Source of the DNA: Ascidia mentula
Lineage: Eukaryota > Chordata > Ascidiacea > Phlebobranchia > Ascidiidae
DNA length: 64,000 bases
NCBI GenBank assembly: GCA_947561715.1
Contig: OX387200.1
Location: 11,596,501-11,660,500 of the forward strand
Direction: 5' to 3'
Part shown: in pieces, positions 53,401-64,000 of the stretch
Layout: each line of letters opens with the position of its first letter
Numbering within the stretch: the first letter of the stretch is position 1
Translations under genes and position numbers: made by a program
The notes under the pieces: generated by a model
What the model was told of the DNA's origin: nothing
What the model saw: only the letters and a program-made list of their open reading frames with translations
Database searches by the model: none

Positions 53401-56400
53401 TACCAGCGTTTTCCACTGTATAATAAAGCTTGTACTGAAAAAAAATATTTTTTATCGAAAAGTCATATACTGCAAAATGGACAAGTGCTGAAATCGCATA
53501 GTTACATACGTTGTGCAACCGCAAAAGCAATACTGGAGTACCAGCGTTTTCCACTGTATAATAAAGCTTGTAATGAAAAACAATATTTTTATCGAAAAGT
53601 GATGTACTGCAAAATGGACAAGTGCTGAAATCGCATAGTTGCATACGTTGTGCAACCGCAAAAGCAATACTGGAGTAGCAGCGTTTTCCACTGTATAATA
53701 AAGCTTGTACTGAAAAAAAATATTTTTTATCGAAAAGTCATATACGGCAAAATAGACAAGTGCTGAAATCGCATAGTTACATACGTTGTGCAACCGCAAA
53801 AGCAATACTGGAGTACCAGCGTTTTCCACTGTATAATAAAGCTTGTACTGAAAAAAAATATTTTTTATCGAAAAGTCATATACTGCAAAATGGACAAGTG
53901 CTGAAATCGCATAGTTACATACGTTGTGCAACCGCAAAAGCAATACTGGAGTACCAGCGTTTTCCACTGTATAATAAAGCTTGTAATGAAAAACAATATT
54001 TTTATCGAAAAGTGATGTACTGCAAAATGGACAAGTGCTGAAATCGCATAGTTGCATACGTTGTGCAACCGCAAAAGCAATACTGGAGTAGCAGCGTTTT
54101 CCACTGTATAATAAAGCTTGTACTGAAAAAAAATATTTTTTATCGAAAAGTCATATACTGCAAAATAGACAAGTGCTGAAATCGCATAGTTACATACGTT
54201 GTGCAACCGCAAAAGCAATACTGGAGTAGCAGCGTTTTCCACTGTATAATAAAGCTGGTACTGAAAAAAAATATTTTTTATCGAAAAGTCATATACTGCA
54301 AAATAGACAAGTGCTGAAATCGCATGGTTACATACGTTGTGCAACCGCAAAAGCAATACTGGAGTACCAGCGTTTTCCACTGTATAATAAAGCTTGTACT
54401 GAAAAGAAATATTTTTTATCGAAAAGTCATATACTGCAAAATGGACAAGTGCTGAAATCGCATAGTTACATACGTTGTGCAACCGCAAAAGCAATACTGG
54501 AGTACCAGCGTTTTCCACTGTATAATAAAGCTTGTACTGAAAAAAAATATTTTTTATCGAAAAGTCATATACTGCAAAATAGACAAGTGCTGAAATCGCA
54601 TAGTTACATACGTTGTGCAACCGCAAAAGCAATACTGGAGTAGCAGCGTTTTCCACTGTATAATAAAGCTTGTACTGAAAAAAAATATTTTTTATCGAAA
54701 AGTCATATACTGCAAAATGGACAAGTGCTGAAATCGCATAGTTACATACGTTGTGCAACCGCAAAAGCAATACTGGAGTACCAGCGTTTTCCACTGTATA
54801 ATAAAGCTTGTAATGAAAAACAATATTTGTATCGAAAAGTGATGTACTGCAAAATGGACAAGTGCTGAAATCGCATAGTTGCATACGTTGTGCAACCGCA
54901 AAAGCAATACTGGAGTAGCAGCGTTTTCCACTGTATAATAAAGCTTGTACTGAAAAAAAATATTTTTTATCGAAAAGTCATATACTGCAAAATAGACAAG
55001 TGCTGAAATCGCATAGTTACATACGTTGTGCAACCGCAAAAGCAATACTGGAGTAGCAGCGTTTTCCACTGTATAATAAAGCTTGTACTGAAAAAAAATA
55101 TTTTTTATCGAAAAGTCATATACTGCAAAATAGACAAGTGCTGAAATCGCATAGTTACATACGTTGTGCAACCGCAAAAGCAATACTGGAGTACCAGCGT
55201 TTTCCACTGTATAATAAAGCTTGTACTGAAAAGAAATATTTTTTATCGAAAAGTCATATACTGCAAAATGGACAAGTGCTGAAATCGCATAGTTACATAC
55301 GTTGTGCAACCGCAAAAGCAATACTGGAGTAGCAGCGTTTTCCACTGTATAATAAAGCTTGTACTGAAAAAAAATATTTTTTATCGAAAAGTCATATAGG
55401 CCTACTGCAAAATAGACAAGTGCTGAAATCGCATAGTTACATACGTTGTGCAACCGCAAAAGCAATACTGGAGTACCAGCGTTTTCCACTGTATAATAAA
55501 GCTTGTAATGAAAAACAATATTTGTATCGAAAAGTGATGTACTGCAAAATGGACAAGTGCTGAAATCGCATAGTTGCATACGTTGTGCAACCGCAAAAGC
55601 AATACTGGAGTAGCAGCGTTTTCCACTGTATAATAAAGCTTGTACTGAAAAAAAATATTTTTTATCGAAAAGTCATATACTGCAAAATAGACAAGTGCTG
55701 AAATCGCATAGTTACATACGTTGTGCAACCGCAAAAGCAATACTGGAGTAGCAGCGTTTTCCACTGTATAATAAAGCTTGTACTGAAAAAAAATATTTTT
55801 TATCGAAAAGTCATATACTGCAAAATAGACAAGTGCTGAAATCGCATAGTTACATACGTTGTGCAACCGCAAAAGCAATACTGGAGTAGCAGCGTTTTCC
55901 ACTGTATAATAAAGCTTGTACTGAAAAAAAATATTTTTTATCGAAAAGTCATATACTGCAAAATAGACAAGTGCTGAAATCGCATAGTTACATACGTTGT
56001 GCAACCGCAAAAGCAATACTGGAATACCAGCGTTTTCCACTGTATAATAAAGCTTGTACTGAAAAGAAATATTTTTTATCGAAAAGTCATGTACTGCAAA
56101 ATGGACAAGTGCTGAAATCGCATAGTTACATACGTTGTGCAACCGCAAAAGCAATACTGGAGTAGCAGCGCTTTCCACTGTATAATAAAGCTTGTGCTGA
56201 AAAAAAATATTTTTTATCGAAAAGTCATATACTGCAAAATAGACAAGTGCTGAAATCGCATAGTTACATACGTTGTGCAACCGCAAAAGCAATACTGGAG
56301 TACCAGCGTTTTCCACTGTATAATAAAGCTTGTACTGAAAAGAAATATTTTTTATCGAAAAGTCATATACTGCAAAATGGACAAGTGCTGAAATCGCATA

Positions 56401-59400
56401 GTTACATACGTTGTGCAACCGCAAAAGCAATACTGGAGTACCAGCGTTTTCCACTGTATAATAAAGCTTGTACTGAAAAAAAATATTTTTTATCGAAAAG
56501 TGATGTACTGCAAAATGGACAAGTGCTGAAATCGCATAGTTACATACGTTGTGCAACCGCAAAGTCAATACTGGAGTAGCAGCGTTTTCCACTGTATAAT
56601 AAAGCTTGTACTGAAAAAAAATATTTTTTATCGAAAAGTCATATACTGCAAAATAGACAAGTGCTGAAATCGCATAGTTACATACGTTGTGCAACCGCAA
56701 AAGCAATACTGGAGTAGCAGCGTTTTCCACTGTATAATAAAGCTTGTGCTGAAAAAAAATATCTTTTATCGAAAAGTCATATACTGCAAAATAGACAAGT
56801 GCTGAAATCGCATAGTTACATACGTTGTGCAACCGCAAAAGCAATACTGGAGTACCAGCGTTTTCCACTGTATAATAAAGCTTGTACTGAAAAGAAATAT
56901 TTTTTATCGAAAAGTCATATACTGCAAAATGGACAAGTGCTGAAATCGCATAGTTACATACGTTGTGCAACCGCAAAAGCAATACTGGAGTACCAGCGTT
57001 TTCCACTGTATAATAAAGCTTGTACTGAAAAAAAATATTTTTTATCGAAAAGTCATATACGGCAAAATAGACAAGTGCTGAAATCGCATAGTTACATACG
57101 TTGTGCAACCGCAAAAGCAATACTGGAGTACCAGCGTTTTCCACTGTATAATAAAGCTTGTACTGAAAAAAAATATTTTTTATCGAAAAGTCATATACTG
57201 CAAAATGGACAAGTGCTGAAATCGCATAGTTACATACGTTGTGCAACCGCAAAAGCAATACTGGAGTACCAGCGTTTTCCACTGTATAATAAAGCTTGTA
57301 ATGAAAAACAATATTTTTATCGAAAAGTGATGTACTGCAAAATGGACAAGTGCTGAAATCGCATAGTTGCATACGTTGTGCAACCGCAAAAGCAATACTG
57401 GAGTAGCAGCGTTTTCCACTGTATAATAAAGCTTGTACTGAAAAAAAATATTTTTTATCGAAAAGTCATATACTGCAAAATAGACAAGTGCTGAAATCGC
57501 ATAGTTACATACGTTGTGCAACCGCAAAAGCAATACTGGAGTAGCAGCGTTTTCCACTGTATAATAAAGCTGGTACTGAAAAAAAATATTTTTTATCGAA
57601 AAGTCATATACTGCAAAATAGACAAGTGCTGAAATCGCATGGTTACATACGTTGTGCAACCGCAAAAGCAATACTGGAGTACCAGCGTTTTCCACTGTAT
57701 AATAAAGCTTGTACTGAAAAGAAATATTTTTTATCGAAAAGTCATATACTGCAAAATGGACAAGTGCTGAAATCGCATAGTTACATACGTTGTGCAACCG
57801 CAAAAGCAATACTGGAGTACCAGCGTTTTCCACTGTATAATAAAGCTTGTACTGAAAAAAAATATTTTTTATCGAAAAGTCATATACTGCAAAATAGACA
57901 AGTGCTGAAATCGCATAGTTACATACGTTGTGCAACCGCAAAAGCAATACTGGAGTAGCAGCGTTTTCCACTGTATAATAAAGCTTGTACTGAAAAAAAA
58001 TATTTTTTATCGAAAAGTCATATACTGCAAAATGGACAAGTGCTGAAATCGCATAGTTACATACGTTGTGCAACCGCAAAAGCAATACTGGAGTACCAGC
58101 GTTTTCCACTGTATAATAAAGCTTGTAATGAAAAACAATATTTGTATCGAAAAGTGATGTACTGCAAAATGGACAAGTGCTGAAATCGCATAGTTGCATA
58201 CGTTGTGCAACCGCAAAAGCAATACTGGAGTAGCAGCGTTTTCCACTGTATAATAAAGCTTGTACTGAAAAAAAATATTTTTTATCGAAAAGTCATATAC
58301 TGCAAAATAGACAAGTGCTGAAATCGCATAGTTACATACGTTGTGCAACCGCAAAAGCAATACTGGAGTAGCAGCGTTTTCCACTGTATAATAAAGCTTG
58401 TACTGAAAAAAAATATTTTTTATCGAAAAGTCATATACTGCAAAATAGACAAGTGCTGAAATCGCATAGTTACATACGTTGTGCAACCGCAAAAGCAATA
58501 CTGGAGTACCAGCGTTTTCCACTGTATAATAAAGCTTGTACTGAAAAGAAATATTTTTTATCGAAAAGTCATATACTGCAAAATGGACAAGTGCTGAAAT
58601 CGCATAGTTACATACGTTGTGCAACCGCAAAAGCAATACTGGAGTAGCAGCGTTTTCCACTGTATAATAAAGCTTGTACTGAAAAAAAATATTTTTTATC
58701 GAAAAGTCATATAGGCCTACTGCAAAATAGACAAGTGCTGAAATCGCATAGTTACATACGTTGTGCAACCGCAAAAGCAATACTGGAGTACCAGCGTTTT
58801 CCACTGTATAATAAAGCTTGTAATGAAAAACAATATTTGTATCGAAAAGTGATGTACTGCAAAATGGACAAGTGCTGAAATCGCATAGTTGCATACGTTG
58901 TGCAACCGCAAAAGCAATACTGGAGTAGCAGCGTTTTCCACTGTATAATAAAGCTTGTACTGAAAAAAAATATTTTTTATCGAAAAGTCATATACTGCAA
59001 AATAGACAAGTGCTGAAATCGCATAGTTACATACGTTGTGCAACCGCAAAAGCAATACTGGAGTAGCAGCGTTTTCCACTGTATAATAAAGCTTGTACTG
59101 AAAAAAAATATTTTTTATCGAAAAGTCATATACTGCAAAATAGACAAGTGCTGAAATCGCATAGTTACATACGTTGTGCAACCGCAAAAGCAATACTGGA
59201 GTAGCAGCGTTTTCCACTGTATAATAAAGCTTGTACTGAAAAAAAATATTTTTTATCGAAAAGTCATATACTGCAAAATAGACAAGTGCTGAAATCGCAT
59301 AGTTACATACGTTGTGCAACCGCAAAAGCAATACTGGAATACCAGCGTTTTCCACTGTATAATAAAGCTTGTACTGAAAAGAAATATTTTTTATCGAAAA

Positions 59401-62400
59401 GTCATGTACTGCAAAATGGACAAGTGCTGAAATCGCATAGTTACATACGTTGTGCAACCGCAAAAGCAATACTGGAGTAGCAGCGCTTTCCACTGTATAA
59501 TAAAGCTTGTGCTGAAAAAAAATATTTTTTATCGAAAAGTCATATACTGCAAAATAGACAAGTGCTGAAATCGCATAGTTACATACGTTGTGCAACCGCA
59601 AAAGCAATACTGGAGTACCAGCGTTTTCCACTGTATAATAAAGCTTGTACTGAAAAGAAATATTTTTTATCGAAAAGTCATATACTGCAAAATGGACAAG
59701 TGCTGAAATCGCATAGTTACATACGTTGTGCAACCGCAAAAGCAATACTGGAGTACCAGCGTTTTCCACTGTATAATAAAGCTTGTACTGAAAAAAAATA
59801 TTTTTTATCGAAAAGTGATGTACTGCAAAATGGACAAGTGCTGAAATCGCATAGTTACATACGTTGTGCAACCGCAAAGTCAATACTGGAGTAGCAGCGT
59901 TTTCCACTGTATAATAAAGCTTGTACTGAAAAAAAATATTTTTTATCGAAAAGTCATATACTGCAAAATAGACAAGTGCTGAAATCGCATAGTTACATAC
60001 GTTGTGCAACCGCAAAAGCAATACTGGAGTAGCAGCGTTTTCCACTGTATAATAAAGCTTGTGCTGAAAAAAAATATCTTTTATCGAAAAGTCATATACT
60101 GCAAAATAGACAAGTGCTGAAATCGCATAGTTACATACGTTGTGCAACCGCAAAAGCAATACTGGAGTACCAGCGTTTTCCACTGTATAATAAAGCTTGT
60201 ACTGAAAAGAAATATTTTTTATCGAAAAGTCATATACTGCAAAATGGACAAGTGCTGAAATCGCATAGTTACATACGTTGTGCAACCGCAAAAGCAATAC
60301 TGGAGTACCAGCGTTTTCCACTGTATAATAAAGCTTGTACTGAAAAAAAATATTTTTTATCGAAAAGTCATATACGGCAAAATAGACAAGTGCTGAAATC
60401 GCATAGTTACATACGTTGTGCAACCGCAAAAGCAATACTGGAGTACCAGCGTTTTCCACTGTATAATAAAGCTTGTACTGAAAAAAAATATTTTTTATCG
60501 AAAAGTCATATACTGCAAAATGGACAAGTGCTGAAATCGCATAGTTACATACGTTGTGCAACCGCAAAAGCAATACTGGAGTACCAGCGTTTTCCACTGT
60601 ATAATAAAGCTTGTAATGAAAAACAATATTTTTATCGAAAAGTGATGTACTGCAAAATGGACAAGTGCTGAAATCGCATAGTTGCATACGTTGTGCAACC
60701 GCAAAAGCAATACTGGAGTAGCAGCGTTTTCCACTGTATAATAAAGCTTGTACTGAAAAAAAATATTTTTTATCGAAAAGTCATATACTGCAAAATAGAC
60801 AAGTGCTGAAATCGCATAGTTACATACGTTGTGCAACCGCAAAAGCAATACTGGAGTAGCAGCGTTTTCCACTGTATAATAAAGCTTGTACTGAAAAAAA
60901 ATATTTTTTATCGAAAAGTCATATACTGCAAAATAGACAAGTGCTGAAATCGCATGGTTACATACGTTGTGCAACCGCAAAAGCAATACTGGAGTACCAG
61001 CGTTTTCCACTGTATAATAAAGCTTGTACTGAAAAGAAATATTTTTTATCGAAAAGTCATATACTGCAAAATGGACAAGTGCTGAAATCGCATAGTTACA
61101 TACGTTGTGCAACCGCAAAAGCAATACTGGAGTACCAGCGTTTTCCACTGTATAATAAAGCTTGTACTGAAAAAAAATATTTTTTATCGAAAAGTCATAT
61201 ACTGCAAAATAGACAAGTGCTGAAATCGCATAGTTACATACGTTGTGCAACCGCAAAAGCAATACTGGAGTAGCAGCGTTTTCCACTGTATAATAAAGCT
61301 TGTACTGAAAAAAAATATTTTTTATCGAAAAGTCATATACTGCAAAATGGACAAGTGCTGAAATCGCATAGTTACATACGTTGTGCAACCGCAAAAGCAA
61401 TACTGGAGTACCAGCGTTTTCCACTGTATAATAAAGCTTGTAATGAAAAACAATATTTGTATCGAAAAGTGATGTACTGCAAAATGGACAAGTGCTGAAA
61501 TCGCATAGTTGCATACGTTGTGCAACCGCAAAAGCAATACTGGAGTAGCAGCGTTTTCCACTGTATAATAAAGCTTGTACTGAAAAAAAATATTTTTTAT
61601 CGAAAAGTCATATACTGCAAAATAGACAAGTGCTGAAATCGCATAGTTACATACGTTGTGCAACCGCAAAAGCAATACTGGAGTAGCAGCGTTTTCCACT
61701 GTATAATAAAGCTTGTACTGAAAAAAAATATTTTTTATCGAAAAGTCATATACTGCAAAATAGACAAGTGCTGAAATCGCATAGTTACATACGTTGTGCA
61801 ACCGCAAAAGCAATACTGGAGTACCAGCGTTTTCCACTGTATAATAAAGCTTGTACTGAAAAGAAATATTTTTTATCGAAAAGTCATATACTGCAAAATG
61901 GACAAGTGCTGAAATCGCATAGTTACATACGTTGTGCAACCGCAAAAGCAATACTGGAGTACCAGCGTTTTCCACTGTATAATAAAGCTTGTACTGAAAA
62001 AAAATATTTTTTATCGAAAAGTCATATAGGCCTACTGCAAAATAGACAAGTGCTGAAATCGCATAGTTACATACGTTGTGCAACCGCAAAAGCAATACTG
62101 GAGTACCAGCGTTTTCCACTGTATAATAAAGCTTGTACTGAAAAAAAATATTTTTTATCGAAAAGTCATATACTGCAAAATAGACAAGTGCTGAAATCGC
62201 ATAGTTACATACGTTGTGCAACCGCAAAAGCAATACTGGAGTACCAGCGTTTTCCACTGTATAATAAAGCTTGTACTGAAAAAAAATATTTTTTATCGAA
62301 AAGTCATATACTGCAAAATGGACACGTGCTGAAATCGCATAGTTACATACGTTGTGCAACCGCAAAAGCAATACTGGAGTACCAGCGTTTTCCACTGTAT

Positions 62401-64000
62401 AATAAAGCTTGTAATGAAAAACAATATTTTTATCGAAAAGTGATGTACTGCAAAATGGACAAGTGCTGAAATCGCATAGTTGCATACGTTGTGCAACCGC
62501 AAAAGCAATACTGGAGTAGCAGCGTTTTCCACTGTATAATAAAGCTTGTACTGAAAAAAAATATTTTTTATCGAAAAGTCATATACTGCAAAATAGACAA
62601 GTGCTGAAATCGCATAGTTACATACGTTGTGCAACCGCAAAAGCAATACTGGAGTAGCAGCGTTTTCCACTGTATAATAAAGCTGGTACTGAAAAAAAAT
62701 ATTTTTTATCGAAAAGTCATATACTGCAAAATAGACAAGTGCTGAAATCGCATAGTTACATACGTTGTGCAACCGCAAAAGCAATACTGGAGTACCAGCG
62801 TTTTCCACTGTATAATAAAGCTTGTACTGAAAAGAAATATTTTTTATCGAAAAGTCATATACTGCAAAATGGACAAGTGCTGAAATCGCATAGTTACACA
62901 CGTTGTGCAACCGCAAAAGCAATACTGGAGTACCAGCGTTTTCCACTGTATAATAAAGCTTGTACTGAAAAAAAATATTTTTTATCGAAAAGTCATATAC
63001 TGCAAAATAGACAAGTGCTGAAATCGCATAGTTACATACGTTGTGCAACCGCAAAAGCAATACTGGAGTACCAGCGTTTTCCACTGTATAATAAAGCTTG
63101 TACTGAAAAAAAATATTTTTTGTCGAAAAGTCATATACTGCAAAATGGACAAGTGCTGAAATCGCATAGTTACATACGTTGTGCAACCGCAAAAGCAATA
63201 CTGGAGTACCAGCGTTTTCCACTGTATAATAAAGCTTGTAATGAAAAACAATATTTTTATCGAAAAGTGATGTACTGCAAAATGGACAAGTGCTGAAATC
63301 GCATAGTTGCATACGTTGTGCAACCGCAAAAGCAATACTGGAGTAGCAGCGTTTTCCACTGTATAATAAAGCTTGTACTGAAAAAAAATATTTTTTATCG
63401 AAAAGTGATGTACTGCAAAATGGACAAGTGCTGAAATCGCATAGTTACATACGTTGTGCAACCGCAAAGTCAATACTGGAGTAGCAGCGTTTTCCACTGT
63501 ATAATAAAGCTTGTACTGAAAAAAAATATTTTTTATCGAAAAGTCATATACTGCAAAATAGACAAGTGCTGAAATCGCATAGTTACATACGTTGTGCAAC
63601 CGCAAAAGCAATACTGGAGTAGCAGCGTTTTCCACTGTATAATAAAGCTTGTGCTGAAAAAAAATATCTTTTATCGAAAAGTCATATACTGCAAAATAGA
63701 CAAGTGCTGAAATCGCATAGTTACATACGTTGTGCAACCGCAAAAGCAATACTGGAGTACCAGCGTTTTCCACTGTATAATAAAGCTTGTACTGAAAAGA
63801 AATATTTTTTATCGAAAAGTCATATACTGCAAAATGGACAAGTGCTGAAATCGCATAGTTACATACGTTGTGCAACCGCAAAAGCAATACTGGAGTACCA
63901 GCGTTTTCCACTGTATAATAAAGCTTGTACTGAAAAAAAATATTTTTTATCGAAAAGTCATATACGGCAAAATAGACAAGTGCTGAAATCGCATAGTTAC
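47402..64000. repeat. 138 bp satellite array, ~120 monomers, running off the window end
   Basis: Head-to-tail monomers of 138 bp with landmarks TACGTTGTGCAACCGC, TTTTCCACTGTATAATAAAG, the HindIII site AAGCTT, a T-rich block before ATCGAAAAGT, and ACAAGTGCTGAAATCGCA. Common alternatives are gtaccag/gtagcag, tggacaag/tagacaag, gtcatat/gtgatgt and cttgtactg/cttgtgctg. Rare types are a 137 bp monomer (aatgaaaaacaatat) and a 144 bp one with aggcct inserted (catataggcctactgc). The first ~0.8 kb, at the array edge, is more diverged. Since 138 is 46 codons, some frames are open across many monomers on both strands; I regard these as by-products. Confidence 0.95.
52050..62030. repeat. Higher-order repeat of ~3,315 bp (24 monomers) in the satellite
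   Basis: The aggcct-insert monomer is at about 51665, 55396, 58711 and 62026 (spacing 3731, 3315, 3315). The 137 bp monomers follow the repeating spacing 826-695-1794 from 53987 to 61442 (sum 3315). Long open frames of 656 codons at 55402-57372 and 58717-60687, exactly 3315 bp apart, have identical translations. The unit before 52 kb and the one after 62 kb differ by insertion or loss of whole monomers. Confidence 0.9.

Noticed and set aside
47402..64000. Very long open frames (up to 656 codons) on both strands of the repeat region as repeat-protein genes
   Set aside because: They exist because the monomer is 138 bp (46 codons). Frames are open on opposite strands over the same DNA, begin and end at array landmarks, and have no promoter, signal or domain.
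47402..64000. CRISPR-like or minisatellite-with-spacers interpretation
   Set aside because: There are no unique spacers. The whole 138 bp unit is repeated head to tail, and the context is a eukaryotic nuclear genome.
47402..64000. Hammerhead or other self-cleaving motif inside the satellite monomer
   Set aside because: The monomer has no CTGATGA/GAAA pair in usable order on either strand, unlike the ~290 bp arrays.

Overview
The window reads as invertebrate-animal nuclear DNA: spliceosomal introns, a three-exon ubiquitin-conjugating enzyme gene and many animal transposon families. It is AT-rich and densely filled with decayed mobile elements. I cannot name the species. The element mix (Penelope, BEL/Pao, Gypsy, Polinton-like, hAT-like, tRNA-SINE) would suit a cnidarian or another marine invertebrate, but that is inference.

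Layout. 1-2.05 kb: nothing I can call. 2.05-3.1 kb: tail of a Penelope-like element (GIY-YIG endonuclease relic, then two hammerhead ribozymes 287 nt apart). 3.2-8.9 kb: a minus-strand BEL/Pao retrotransposon with a 3' LTR, broken gag-pol and a deleted RT catalytic motif. 9.1-9.3 kb: tRNA-derived SINE. 9.5-14.4 kb: Polinton/adintovirus-like remnant: spliced zinc-finger/PolB N-terminus (split by a 1.26 kb TA-flanked inverted-repeat element), then on the minus strand an integrase pseudogene, a small unknown gene and a basic-hydrophobic peptide resembling adenovirus core peptides. 14.4-15.2 and 23.3-24.0 kb: tandem ~290 bp units, each carrying a hammerhead ribozyme. 19.7-23.2 kb: BEL and Gypsy relics. 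24.6-28.5 kb: second PolB pseudogene, joined tail-to-tail with a minus-strand Gypsy element (28.5-32.4 kb) that is itself split by a 168 bp hammerhead insertion with a 14 bp target duplication. 35.6-42.7 kb: the one convincing host gene, a CDC34/UBE2R-type E2 enzyme whose second intron holds a 3.3 kb hAT-like element containing a nested BEL relic. 43.0-43.5 kb and 47.4 kb to the window end: a 138 bp satellite, arranged as ~3.315 kb higher-order repeats in the main array.

The most interesting material is (i) the hammerhead family, seen at least a dozen times in Penelope-tail, tandem-array, single-insertion and decayed states, which looks like Penelope terminal repeats and/or retrozymes producing small circular RNAs; and (ii) the satellite, whose 46-codon period leaves reading frames of up to 656 codons open and whose higher-order units are nearly identical. 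Only the E2 gene has a predictable cell role; the other genes are selfish-element remnants.
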